Shown here: positions 35,821 to 44,793 of the stretch, one piece after another
Layout: every line of letters begins with the position of its first letter
Position numbering within the stretch: position 1 is the first letter of the stretch
Source of the DNA: JAJRRH01 sp047638815
GTDB lineage: Bacteria; Bacteroidota; Bacteroidia; Flavobacteriales_D; JABDKJ01
Direction: 5' to 3'
Assembly (NCBI GenBank): GCA_047638815.1
Contig: JBLIMR010000001.1
Span: 248,001-312,000 of the forward strand
DNA length: 64,000 nucleotides
Notes under the pieces: generated by a model
What the model was told of the DNA's origin: nothing
The model's database searches: none
Seen by the model: only the letters and a program-made list of their open reading frames with translations
Made by a program: the position numbers and the translations under genes

Positions 35821-36465
35821 ATGCAAAAGAAAGAGCTCACCATAGAAAGTCAAGCGCGATATTTTACGCGAATAGATGAAAATGTAGAAATAAAATATGT
35901 TTGGCTAGTTGCTCATGGCTATGGTCAATTGGCCGAATATTTCATCAGACACTTTTATACATTACCTAGTGAACATGCAATATTAGCGCCAGAAGGTTCA
36001 CATCGTTTCTATCTCAAAGGTAGCTCAGGAAGAGTTGGTGCATCTTGGATGACCAAACTCGAAAGAGAGCAAGATATCGAATATTATCAAAGACTACTGG
36101 ACGCAGTTATGCATCAAGAAAATCAATGGCCGGATGCCAAGATAATTGCTTTTGGATTTTCACAGGGTGCTGCAACTATTGGGCGATGGCTATGTAATAC
36201 AGAATTGACTCCTGAATATTTGATTTTATGGGCAGGAGCTTGGCCGCATGATATGAGCATTGATCACAATTATGAGTTGATGTCTCGACTAAGAATATTT
36301 ATTGTCGTTGGACGTCAGGATCAATATTTAGGCGAACAAGGTATTTCCAGATATTTAGAGGCGTTTGATAATAACAATGTCAAATATGAACTAATACAGT
36401 TTGATGGTGATCATAGTATGGACCAAGAGACTCTCCTACAATTGAGTACTAGAATTACTGGATAA
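35821..36465 (+). CDS. Alpha/beta hydrolase (carboxylesterase-like)
   Basis: A 214-residue cytoplasmic hydrolase of the phospholipase/carboxylesterase type; the substrate is unknown. The fold marks are WLVAHGYGQ (first oxyanion-side loop), the nucleophile in IIAFGFSQGAATIGRWL, with the GxSxG serine at about residue 112, a later aspartate (VVGRQDQYL) and the histidine in FDGDHSMD. The ATG at 35821 is chosen over a TTG at 35800 because the latter lies inside the terminator stem. No own promoter can be seen between the hairpin and the start. Confidence 0.85.
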   Translation: MQKKELTIESQARYFTRIDENVEIKYVWLVAHGYGQLAEYFIRHFYTLPSEHAILAPEGSHRFYLKGSSGRVGASWMTKLEREQDIEYYQRLLDAVMHQENQWPDAKIIAFGFSQGAATIGRWLCNTELTPEYLILWAGAWPHDMSIDHNYELMSRLRIFIVVGRQDQYLGEQGISRYLEAFDNNNVKYELIQFDGDHSMDQETLLQLSTRITG

Positions 36466-36470
36466 AAAAA

Positions 36471-36502
36471 TCCCCAAAATTTGATTTCTCAAACAATGGG
36501 GA
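36471..36502. terminator. Bidirectional terminator between hydrolase and M42 genes
   Basis: TCCCC and TTTGA pair with GGGGA and TCAAA with short internal bulges. An A tract precedes it, so it serves the reverse strand best. Confidence 0.55.
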
Positions 36503-36524
36503 CATGTATTGGGTTTCTTTAATG

Positions 36525-37616
36525 TTATTTCAAATACCTGAAATCATGATTGTTTTTGATCGCCCTTACGCTGCTATATATAAGTTCGATCACATCTTCT
36601 AAATCATCCTTATGTACCATTTCAACAGTTGTGTGCATATATCTTAATGGTAGTGATATCAATGCAGAAGCGACTCCACTATTAGAATATGCGAATGCAT
36701 CAGTATCAGTTCCTGTTGATCGACTAGCAGCTAATCTTTGAATGTCAATTTTGCTTTTCTTGGCTTGATCAATGATAAGTTTGAGTAAATTATTTTGTAC
36801 TGCAGGTCCGTAGCTCACCACCGGGCCACCTCCCGCTTTAAGATCTCCTTGTTCTATCTTTCGAATCATTGGCGTTTGAGTATCATGACATACGTCTGTT
36901 ACTATAGCCACATCAGGTTTAATCCTTTCTGCGATCATTTGAGCTCCTCGTAGTCCGATTTCTTCTTGAACTGAGTTCACGATATATAGTCCAAATGGCA
37001 ATTTTGCTTTTCGTTGTTTTAGCAATCTAGCAACCTCCGCTATCATGAAACCGCCTGCTCTGTTATCCATGGCACGACCCACATAGTATCTGTCGTTTAG
37101 GATCATAAACTTGTCTTCATATGTCACTACGCAACCAACATGAATCCCAAGTTTTTCAACCTCTTTTTTACTGGTGCATCCACAATCCAGAAAAATGTTA
37201 TCAACCTTAGGAGTCGCCTCCTTAGACGCGACTCTTGTATGAATCGCAGGCCATCCGAATACAGCGGGAATCATACCTTTATCAGTATGAATAACCACTC
37301 TCTTTGATGGTGCAATTTGATGATCGGAACCACCATTTCTTCGCAGGTAAATGAAACCCTTATCATCAATATAATGAACGAACCATGAGATTTCATCCGC
37401 ATGAGCTTCAATTACAACCTTATACTTTGCCTTTGGATTAATAACGCCAACGACAGTTCCATATGTATCGACAATATGCTCATCGATATAAGGCTTGAGG
37501 TAGTCCAACCACAATTTCTGCCCTGATGATTCAAATCCCGTTGGAGAAGGATTGTTTATGTAATTCTCAAAAAAAGTTAAAGATTTTTTATTTAAAATTG
37601 ATTTTTTCTTTGCCAT
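36525..37616 (-). CDS. M42 family metallo-aminopeptidase
   Basis: A cytoplasmic aminopeptidase of the M42 (FrvX/PepA-like TET) family that trims peptides; members assemble into large rings with two metal ions per active site. The 363-residue sequence has EAHADEISWFVHYID (first metal histidine, with the expected aspartate), GRAMDNRAGGFM (metal aspartate bridging the two ions), NSVQEEIGLRGAQ (catalytic glutamates), TDVCHDTQTP and STGTDTDAF near the end, and the final MHTTVEMVHKDD. A full-length enzyme; specificity is not predicted. Confidence 0.93.
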   Translation of the reverse strand: MAKKKSILNKKSLTFFENYINNPSPTGFESSGQKLWLDYLKPYIDEHIVDTYGTVVGVINPKAKYKVVIEAHADEISWFVHYIDDKGFIYLRRNGGSDHQIAPSKRVVIHTDKGMIPAVFGWPAIHTRVASKEATPKVDNIFLDCGCTSKKEVEKLGIHVGCVVTYEDKFMILNDRYYVGRAMDNRAGGFMIAEVARLLKQRKAKLPFGLYIVNSVQEEIGLRGAQMIAERIKPDVAIVTDVCHDTQTPMIRKIEQGDLKAGGGPVVSYGPAVQNNLLKLIIDQAKKSKIDIQRLAASRSTGTDTDAFAYSNSGVASALISLPLRYMHTTVEMVHKDDLEDVIELIYSSVRAIKNNHDFRYLK

Positions 37617-37795
37617 TTTAGGTTTTTGTTGTGCGATTTAAATGTGCCCATAAATTAATTGTTCTGGAATAATATGGATTATACTTATCAAAGAGCTTCT
37701 GTAAATAAAGCTTGTTTTTAAGACTTCCTCCATATTGTTGTAAGGAATCTTATCCCGCTAATTAATTACCTTCGTTCTTTTAATAATTCTAATCT

Positions 37796-39955
37796 ATGAT
37801 CAATAAGAACATTGTAGCACTATTTTTTATCCTTGTCTCAACATGCTATTCATATGGACAGGAGGTTTTAACTTTAAAGGAGTCTGTATCCGGAGCCTAC
37901 AATCAATTTTATCCCGAAAATGTGAGCAATATGTCATGGGTAGTAGGTGAAGACGCCTATTATTATTCTGAGAAAATTGAGGATGGTGAAGCTATCATGA
38001 AAGTGAATGTTGAATCGGATGATGAAGCAAGGGTTGTCGATTCGTTTTCAATGTCAAAATTATTGGTGAACATGGGATCTAAAGAGATTAACAGGTTTTC
38101 CAAGTTGAACTGGTCAAGTGCTAGTGATATGGTCTTTGCCCATGATGGTTTGTACTGGAATTATAACCTTGCAAAAAAAGAGCTCACAAAAATTTCGATA
38201 ATCGCGGATGGAGCAGAAAATCATGATCCAAATTCTGATTATTCTAAAATAGCTTTTACCATTAAGAATAACTTATACTTTTCAGAAGGTGAGGAGGGGA
38301 GTTTGGCAATAACAAATAATGACGAAGAAACAACCGTTTCTGGTCAAGCGATACATAGATACGAATTCGGAATAAGCAAAGGTACTTTTTGGTCTCCAAA
38401 CGGTAATTCACTTGCTTTCTATGAGAAAAATGAATCCATGGTAAGCGATTATCCTCTATTGTCATATGGCGTTGCACCTACAGATCTTAATGAAATTAAA
38501 TATCCCATGGCCGGTCAAGCTAGTCATCAAGCAAAGGTCGGTGTCTATAACACCAATAGTAAAAAGCTTACATACTTAAATACTGGTCCATTGGATGATC
38601 ACTACCTCACTAATTTGACCTGGAGTCCAGATGAAAAATATATTTTTCTGGCCGAAGTCAATAGGGATCAAAATCATATGAAACTCAATAAATATGACGC
38701 TAAAACGGGAGAGAATCTGGCAACTTTGTTTGAGGAAAAGGACAATGAATATGTTGAGCCAGAGCAAGGGCCGATATTTCTTGAAGGAAACAATGATGAT
38801 TTTTTATGGTACAGCGAACGTGATGGGTACAATCACCTTTACCGTTATAACTCCAAAGGAGAATTACTTAATCAAGTGTCTACTGGAAATGTTGTCGTAA
38901 TGGACATTTTGGATTATCAATCAAGCACTGGAATGCTGGTCGTTAGTGGAACCAGTAAACCAACAGAAGTGGTGGCTTACCAGGTTAAGCTGAAGGGAGG
39001 AGAGATGAAGTTGTTAACCAAAGACTCGGGGACACATAGAGTAATGGTTAGTAGTGATGGGAACATGTTTCTAGACAATAAGACAGCACTCAATACCACA
39101 AGGGAAATTTCTGTTAGAAATGTTGATGGATCCATCGTAAAAGAGATTTTCAAGGCTAACAATCCACTAAAGAGCAAAATAACTGGCAACACAGAATTGT
39201 ATTCAATTAATGCTGATGATGGTACTGATTTATGGTGTAGAATGATTAAGCCATCTAATTTTGACGAGAATAAGAAATATCCTGTTTTAGTATATGTCTA
39301 CGGTGGTCCACATGCACAGATGGTTAAAGATACATGGTTAGGAGGAGCATCTTTATGGATGCATTATATGGCGGAACGTGGATACATCATTTTTACATTA
39401 GATAACCGTGGGTCAGCAAATAGAGGAATTGAATTCGAACAAGCTGTGCATAGAAATTTAGGAGATTTGGAGTTAATGGACCAGCTGGCCGGAGTAAAGC
39501 ATTTGAAATCATTGAAATATGTTGATTCTAGCAAAATGGCAATCCACGGCTGGAGTTACGGTGGTTTTATGACAACTTCAATGATGACTAGATATCCTGA
39601 TGAGTTTAAGGTTGGTGTAGCTGGAGGGCCAGTAATTGATTGGGGATTGTATGAAATAATGTATACCGAAAGATATATGGATACACCACAGCAAAACCCT
39701 GATGGATTTGCTAAATCAAACGTTACGGACTATGTGTCTAATTTGAAGGGAGATTTGCTTCTCATACATGGATCTATTGATGATGTAGTTGTGATGCAAC
39801 ACAGCATGGAGTTTCTAAAACGATGCGTAGAAGAGGAGAAGCAAGTTGATTTTTTCGTTTACCCTGGTCATAAACATAATGTTCGTGGCAAGGACCGAGT
39901 TCACCTTATGACGAAGGTCTTAAACTATGTTGAGGATAAGTTGGGCACGAATTAG
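37796..39955 (+). CDS. S9 family peptidase, DPP-IV type
   Basis: An exported prolyl-dipeptidyl-peptidase-like serine peptidase. The signal peptide covers about residues 1-21 (ending CYSYGQ). The N-terminal beta-propeller spans about 22-470. The C-terminal hydrolase has the nucleophile Ser587 in GWSYGGFMTTSMM, an aspartate in LLLIHGSIDDVV and the histidine in YPGHKHNVRG. It contains the double-glutamate region (YTERYMDTPQQN) of the substrate pocket. With 719 residues it is complete. It stops three bases before the convergent flavin reductase gene. Confidence 0.93.
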   Translation: MINKNIVALFFILVSTCYSYGQEVLTLKESVSGAYNQFYPENVSNMSWVVGEDAYYYSEKIEDGEAIMKVNVESDDEARVVDSFSMSKLLVNMGSKEINRFSKLNWSSASDMVFAHDGLYWNYNLAKKELTKISIIADGAENHDPNSDYSKIAFTIKNNLYFSEGEEGSLAITNNDEETTVSGQAIHRYEFGISKGTFWSPNGNSLAFYEKNESMVSDYPLLSYGVAPTDLNEIKYPMAGQASHQAKVGVYNTNSKKLTYLNTGPLDDHYLTNLTWSPDEKYIFLAEVNRDQNHMKLNKYDAKTGENLATLFEEKDNEYVEPEQGPIFLEGNNDDFLWYSERDGYNHLYRYNSKGELLNQVSTGNVVVMDILDYQSSTGMLVVSGTSKPTEVVAYQVKLKGGEMKLLTKDSGTHRVMVSSDGNMFLDNKTALNTTREISVRNVDGSIVKEIFKANNPLKSKITGNTELYSINADDGTDLWCRMIKPSNFDENKKYPVLVYVYGGPHAQMVKDTWLGGASLWMHYMAERGYIIFTLDNRGSANRGIEFEQAVHRNLGDLELMDQLAGVKHLKSLKYVDSSKMAIHGWSYGGFMTTSMMTRYPDEFKVGVAGGPVIDWGLYEIMYTERYMDTPQQNPDGFAKSNVTDYVSNLKGDLLLIHGSIDDVVVMQHSMEFLKRCVEEEKQVDFFVYPGHKHNVRGKDRVHLMTKVLNYVEDKLGTN

Positions 39956-39958
39956 AAC

Positions 39959-40852
39959 CTAATTATTGAATGTCAACACGGTCATTAAAGCTTCCCTAAC
40001 ATTCCCTTCTGAAATCATATTCTTGGCTCTTATGTGTAGATGCTCTTCAAGAGTGATGCTATCGTCCTCGTACTCTAAGAACATTTCACTTAACTCCATC
40101 AGTTTGTAATCATTTATTATAGTCTCATCTGGTAATTCAGTGAATTGTCCGAGTTTCCCCAAATCGTTACCCGAAAGGATAGTGCTATTTCTTACTTCAA
40201 TAGGTAAAGAGTCTATCCCGATGCCTATTTTAGTAGGAGGATTGTGGATTTGAAAGACACTATCTCCAGAGGCCTTGCACCAGTTTGCACCACCCATTCT
40301 CCCAACTAGATTGATCTTATCTGGATCAATCATTTGTTCATCGTTAAGTACGTTTTCATTGATGTGAACTTTTATGATTTCAGCAATAATAAGATTGCCA
40401 GCTCCACCTTCTGTGCCTAGTTCTTTTATTTCAATAACCTTACACTCTAATTGAACGGGAGATTCTTTAACTCTGGAAGGGCCTACCATTTCCGACTTAA
40501 CCGGAGTAAATCCACCTTTGTCAAATTCACTTACTCCCTTCGCAAAATCAACTCCAGCTAGCGAACATTGTTGGGCCATATCATAGGATACAATGTTAAT
40601 AACCACTTCAGGTCTTTCTTTTAGATTATCATAAGTATGCTTTGTTGTATTATTCCTTCCTCGTCTTGCTGGTGAAAATATTGCAATTGGAGGGTTAACA
40701 CTGAATAAATTGAAAAAACTAAATGGGGCAAGATTGTCAGACCCGTCATCATTTAGTGTGCTAGCCAAGGCTATTGGTCGTGGTGCGATACTATTTAATA
40801 GGTATTGATGAAGTTTTGGAATAGGTAATTCTTTTGGTTCGAATGTTAACAT
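39959..40852 (-). CDS. Flavin reductase-like FMN-binding protein
   Basis: A 297-residue cytoplasmic flavoprotein of the flavin reductase (split-barrel) family. The FMN-binding start is SIAPRPIALASTLNDDGSDN, followed by LAPFSFFNLFSVNPPIAIFSP and the conserved CSLAGVDFAKGVSEFD turn. The C-terminal 90 residues (from about 205) are an added helical part seen in phylum members. Probably an oxidoreductase with an unknown partner. A single gene, convergent with the S9 peptidase. Confidence 0.85.
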   Translation of the reverse strand: MLTFEPKELPIPKLHQYLLNSIAPRPIALASTLNDDGSDNLAPFSFFNLFSVNPPIAIFSPARRGRNNTTKHTYDNLKERPEVVINIVSYDMAQQCSLAGVDFAKGVSEFDKGGFTPVKSEMVGPSRVKESPVQLECKVIEIKELGTEGGAGNLIIAEIIKVHINENVLNDEQMIDPDKINLVGRMGGANWCKASGDSVFQIHNPPTKIGIGIDSLPIEVRNSTILSGNDLGKLGQFTELPDETIINDYKLMELSEMFLEYEDDSITLEEHLHIRAKNMISEGNVREALMTVLTFNN

Positions 40853-40985
40853 ACTGTACGATTAATTGATAGGGTAAAATTAGGATAATCTACAATTTAA
40901 TCGTCAAATTAATTATCTGCTTTGAGTCTGGAAAAATTGTTGATCAAAAAAGATTAAACTTCATATGGCAATACAGTAAATATTG

Positions 40986-40993
40986 TATATTTG
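40986..40993 (+). promoter_or_regulatory. -7 box (TATATTTG) of tRNA-Leu
   Basis: An exact TAnnTTTG match ending 13 bases before the tRNA 5' end. It could also supply the downstream tig gene by read-through. Confidence 0.5.
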
Positions 40994-41006
40994 CACTCCT
41001 TATTTC

Positions 41007-41088
41007 GCGGGTATGGTGGAATTGGTAGACACGCTAGACTTAGGATCTAGTGCCGTAAGGTGTGGGGGTTCGACTCCCTTTACCCGCA
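41007..41088 (+). tRNA. tRNA-Leu (anticodon TAG)
   Basis: An 82-base class II tRNA. The acceptor arm GCGGGTA pairs with TACCCGC and the D-loop holds AATTGGTAGAC. The anticodon stem CTAGA/TCTAG carries loop CTTAGGA (anticodon TAG at 41041-41043). A short variable arm follows, then GGGGGTTCGACTCCC as the T arm. CCA is not encoded. It reads CTN leucine codons. Confidence 0.97.
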
Positions 41089-41094
41089 CTCATC

Positions 41095-41137
41095 AGGATT
41101 CTGATCCCAATAAATAGGGACCAGAATCCTTTTTTTA
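41095..41137 (+). terminator. Terminator after tRNA-Leu
   Basis: AGGATTCTG and CCC pair with GGG and CAGAATCCT, with small bulges and an eight-base loop; T7 follows. The tig ATG is only ten bases beyond. Confidence 0.8.
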
Positions 41138-41146
41138 TTTTATAGA

Positions 41147-42490
41147 ATGAATATAGTACAAGATAATATCGATGAATTAAATGCAACGCTTAAGATATCC
41201 ATCAAGCCTGATGATTATAAGGAAGCGTACGAAAAAGTACTCCTAGATTACAGGAAACAAGTGAGTTTGCCTGGATTCAGAGCTGGTAAAGTCCCTGTTG
41301 GCCTTATTAAAAAAAAGCATGGCCCAGGAATCCTGGTTGAGGAGATCCAAAAAATTCTTAATGAGTCATTGGATAAACACATCAAAGAAAATAAGCTGAG
41401 TTTATTAGGACAACCGTTGCCAGTCAGAAGCAATGAGGTAGGTGATTGGGAAAATCCTGCTGATTTTGAATTTTCATATGACCTGGGGATTGCACCGAAG
41501 TTTGACCTTACTATTTCAGACAAGGAAAAATTCACCTACTATAAAATTAAAGTAGAGGATAAAATGTTGGATGAAGAAATCGATAGATTGGCCAAACAAT
41601 ATGGTTCCCTGGTAGATACAGATAAGAGTTTAGAAAAAGACTTGGTTTATGGCGAATTTGTTCAACTCGATGCTGAGGGTAAAGAGTTGGAAGATGGCAT
41701 CCGTAACTCCACTACTGTTTTTGTTGATTCCGTTGAGGACAAGAAAACCAAAAAGCAATTTATTGGTCTTAAAACAGATGATGAAATCATTGTTGATCCA
41801 ATTAAAATCTCATCTAATCATGATGAAGTGGCAAAACTGTTAGGACTAACTCATGAGCAGGTTCATGGTCTTATTAGTAAATTTTCCTTCAAAGTTAATA
41901 TGGTCAGGAAGGTTGAAGCTGCCAAAATAGATGAAGAGTTGTTTACTAAGGTCTTTGCGAATGAGTCTATTAAAACAGAAAAGGATTTTAGAAATACTTT
42001 AAGCGAAAGAATCAGTGCTCAATTTGAAAACAATTCAAAAGATTTATTCAAAAGGGATGTAAGCAAGCAATTGGTAGATAAGCTTAAGCTCAAGTTGCCA
42101 AAAGACTTTTTGATAAGATGGACAGCAGCGTCAAATAATAAAAGTGTAGAAGAAGCAGCTGTGGACTACGATTTTCATGCTGAGGGACTAAAATGGCAGC
42201 TAATAATGAACAAAATAACAGAGGATAATGACATAAAAGTTGATTTTGAAGAAACCATGGATTTCACAAAAGAAACCTTGAAGTCAAATTATGCTCAATA
42301 TGGTTATCCAGCACCAGATGATGAAGAGCTAAAGGAAACTGCAATGAAGGTTCTCAAGAATCAAGAGGAGGCAAGTAGAGTTTTTGAAGTTATCAGAGAA
42401 AACAAGATATTTGATTTTATCAAGAAGAATGCGAAAGTCTCGGAGAAAGAAATCGGTTTTGATAAGTTTAAAAAAATGGCGGAAGCGTAA
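41147..42490 (+). CDS. tig: Trigger factor chaperone
   Basis: Trigger factor binds the ribosome and shields nascent chains. The 447-residue protein starts with the ribosome-binding domain, whose signature is SLPGFRAGKVPVGLIKKKHG (about residues 40-59; GFRxGK type). A PPIase-like middle is degenerate, as in most Bacteroidota, and a helical C-terminal chaperone domain follows. It precedes clpP and clpX in the order usual across bacteria. It sits directly after the tRNA-Leu terminator and has no visible promoter of its own. Confidence 0.93.
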   Translation: MNIVQDNIDELNATLKISIKPDDYKEAYEKVLLDYRKQVSLPGFRAGKVPVGLIKKKHGPGILVEEIQKILNESLDKHIKENKLSLLGQPLPVRSNEVGDWENPADFEFSYDLGIAPKFDLTISDKEKFTYYKIKVEDKMLDEEIDRLAKQYGSLVDTDKSLEKDLVYGEFVQLDAEGKELEDGIRNSTTVFVDSVEDKKTKKQFIGLKTDDEIIVDPIKISSNHDEVAKLLGLTHEQVHGLISKFSFKVNMVRKVEAAKIDEELFTKVFANESIKTEKDFRNTLSERISAQFENNSKDLFKRDVSKQLVDKLKLKLPKDFLIRWTAASNNKSVEEAAVDYDFHAEGLKWQLIMNKITEDNDIKVDFEETMDFTKETLKSNYAQYGYPAPDDEELKETAMKVLKNQEEASRVFEVIRENKIFDFIKKNAKVSEKEIGFDKFKKMAEA

Positions 42491-42512
42491 GATTTTAGAC
42501 AAAAGAAAATTG

Positions 42513-42547
42513 AGACCTGTATTATTGAATATAGTACAGGTCTTTTA
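42513..42547 (+). terminator. Terminator after tig
   Basis: AGACCTGTA pairs with TACAGGTCT, a nine-base stem followed by TTTATTATA. It separates tig from clpP. Confidence 0.75.
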
Positions 42548-42714
42548 TTATACTTAATATGTTATTTTTAAGACACAAGGATAGGATAGAACCCTTTGTC
42601 TTTTTGAACACATCGATATTGAGAGATTCTTATTTATCTTCTATCCTACCGTTAATAAGGACATACATTTGGCATAGAAAAAAATAAGTATCAAGACAAT
42701 AAGTGTAGAAGAAG

Positions 42715-43386
42715 ATGGATTCAAAAGATTTTAGGAAATACGCAACGATGCACAAAGGGATTAACAGTTTACATGTTGATGCTTATATGGACTCAGTTAC
42801 TGCGTCAGTGACGCCAGTAATTATTGAAGAGCGCCAGTTGAACATTCAAGCTATGGATGTTTTTTCTAGATTAATGATGGATAGAATCATATTTCTAGGG
42901 ACACAAATTTATGATGAGGTAGCTAACATCATACAAGCCCAACTTTTATACTTAGAATCTGCAGATGCATCTAAGGACATTCAAATATATCTAAATTCAC
43001 CAGGTGGAAGTGTATATGCAGGACTTGGGATTTATGATACAATGCAATACATCAAGCCTGATGTAGCAACGATATGTACAGGAATGGCAGCCTCTATGGG
43101 TGCAGTCTTATTATGTGCGGGAGCTGAAGGCAAAAGAACAGCATTGCAACATGCAAGAGTTATGATCCACCAACCATTAGGCGGGGCGCAAGGTCAAGCC
43201 TCAGATATTGAGATTACGGCTAGGGAAATTGGGAAATTGAAAAAAGAATTATACGATATCATCGCAGAACACTCAGGTAAATCTTACGATGAGGTTTGGA
43301 ATGATAGTGATAGAGACTATTGGATGACTAGCACGGAAGCTAAGGCATACGGTATGATTGACGAAGTATTGGTTCGTAAAAAATAG
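42715..43386 (+). CDS. clpP: ATP-dependent Clp protease proteolytic subunit
   Basis: The barrel-shaped peptidase core that works with ClpX. The 223-residue protein has the catalytic triad Ser127 (GMAASMGAVL), His152 (ARVMIHQP) and Asp201 (DRDYWM), spaced exactly as in E. coli ClpP. The mature N-terminus is preceded by a longer leader than usual (about 30 residues) that may be cut off. It lies upstream of clpX, with a terminator between, so clpX may have its own promoter. Confidence 0.96.
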   Translation: MDSKDFRKYATMHKGINSLHVDAYMDSVTASVTPVIIEERQLNIQAMDVFSRLMMDRIIFLGTQIYDEVANIIQAQLLYLESADASKDIQIYLNSPGGSVYAGLGIYDTMQYIKPDVATICTGMAASMGAVLLCAGAEGKRTALQHARVMIHQPLGGAQGQASDIEITAREIGKLKKELYDIIAEHSGKSYDEVWNDSDRDYWMTSTEAKAYGMIDEVLVRKK

Positions 43387-43433
43387 AATATAATTAATCA
43401 AAGAAAATTACGATTTTATTTTAGGTTGTAAGT

Positions 43434-43467
43434 GAAAAGCGGATAGACTCAGGTTTATTCGCTTTTT
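43434..43467 (+). terminator. Hairpin between clpP and clpX
   Basis: GAAAAGCG pairs with CGCTTTTTC and ATA with TAT inside, followed by a short T-rich stretch. It should limit read-through. Confidence 0.65.
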
Positions 43468-43520
43468 CATTTTGAATAGAACCCATATAAGCTTAATTTT
43501 GATGTTTAATATTTAAGATT

Positions 43521-44759
43521 ATGGGTGAGAACACCAAATGTTCATTTTGTGGGAAACATAAGAATGAGGTCCAACTTTTAATTGCAGGAGAGTCAGGTCA
43601 TATATGTGAGGTTTGCGCCACACAAGCTGCAGATATCGTTGACCATCAGTTCTATAACGAAGAGCAAGATGATCCAAATATAATTGATGACCTTATACTT
43701 TTGAAGCCTTCGGAAATAAAGGAACATCTCGATCGGTATATCGTTGGGCAAGACGTTGCCAAGAAAATCCTGTCTGTTTCAGTCTATAATCACTACAAGA
43801 GAATTAAGAATTCTGGCCGTTATAAGGAGGATGATCTTGAAATAGAGAAGTCAAACGTTCTAATGGTCGGTGAGACTGGAACTGGAAAAACCTTGTTGGC
43901 AAAGACCATTGCTAAAGTGTTAAAAGTGCCATTTGCTATTGCTGATGCTACTATTTTGACTGAAGCCGGTTATGTAGGTGAGGATGTTGAAAGCATACTA
44001 TCTAAGTTATTGCAAGCGAGTGATTACGATGTGTCAAAGGCAGAAAGAGGTATTGTATTTATTGATGAGATCGATAAAATTGCCCGAAAAGGAGATAATG
44101 CTAGTATAACTAGAGATGTTTCTGGAGAAGGTGTTCAACAAGCTTTATTGAAACTACTTGAGGGATCTGATGTGAATGTACCGCCTCAAGGTGGTAGAAA
44201 ACACCCTGATCAAAAACTTATAAAAATAAACACAAAAAACATTCTGTTTATTAGTGGAGGTGCCTTTGACGGAATAGCATCAATTATCAAAAAGCGAGTT
44301 AATCTTCAGGCAATTGGATTCGGAACTGAGGCTGATGAGGGTGTAAATGAAAATAATATTTTGGAACATGTTTCTCCAATGGATATTAGAAGTTTTGGTC
44401 TTATTCCAGAATTACTGGGTAGATTTCCTGTTGTTACACATCTACATCCCCTAGATAAAACTATTTTAAAACTAATCCTTACGGAGCCCGTAAATGCTTT
44501 AACAAAACAGTATGCTAGGCTTTTTGAGATGGATGGAGTGAATCTTACATTCGAACCAAAAGCCATAGATTTTATTGTGGAGAAAGCTGAGGAGTTAAAA
44601 TTGGGAGCCAGAGGATTAAGGTCTATTTGCGAGGTTATATTGACGGATTATATGTTCGATATACCTGGTAATGAAGAATTGAAAAGATTAAAGATAAGTC
44701 GAGGTATGGCGGAAAGTCAATTCGGCAAATCAAAATTAGGGAAGCTTAAGGTAGCTTAA
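43521..44759 (+). CDS. clpX: ATP-dependent Clp protease ATP-binding subunit ClpX
   Basis: ClpX unfolds tagged proteins and passes them to ClpP. The 412-residue protein has the zinc finger CSFC...CEVC (Cys7, 10, 29 and 32). The AAA+ module has Walker A VGETGTGKT (about residues 116-124) and Walker B GIVFIDEIDK (about 178). The pore loop GYVGEDV and the ClpP-binding IGF-type loop (QAIGFG, about 267) follow, and the C-terminal sensor 2 is LKLGARGLRS. It is 34 bases upstream of the S46 peptidase gene. Confidence 0.97.
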   Translation: MGENTKCSFCGKHKNEVQLLIAGESGHICEVCATQAADIVDHQFYNEEQDDPNIIDDLILLKPSEIKEHLDRYIVGQDVAKKILSVSVYNHYKRIKNSGRYKEDDLEIEKSNVLMVGETGTGKTLLAKTIAKVLKVPFAIADATILTEAGYVGEDVESILSKLLQASDYDVSKAERGIVFIDEIDKIARKGDNASITRDVSGEGVQQALLKLLEGSDVNVPPQGGRKHPDQKLIKINTKNILFISGGAFDGIASIIKKRVNLQAIGFGTEADEGVNENNILEHVSPMDIRSFGLIPELLGRFPVVTHLHPLDKTILKLILTEPVNALTKQYARLFEMDGVNLTFEPKAIDFIVEKAEELKLGARGLRSICEVILTDYMFDIPGNEELKRLKISRGMAESQFGKSKLGKLKVA

Positions 44760-44793
44760 GACCTAACAAATTCTATTAAATACAAGCAAACAC

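Noticed and set aside
41089..41091. Encoded CCA end of tRNA-Leu
   Set aside because: The bases after the discriminator A are CTC, so CCA must be added after transcription.
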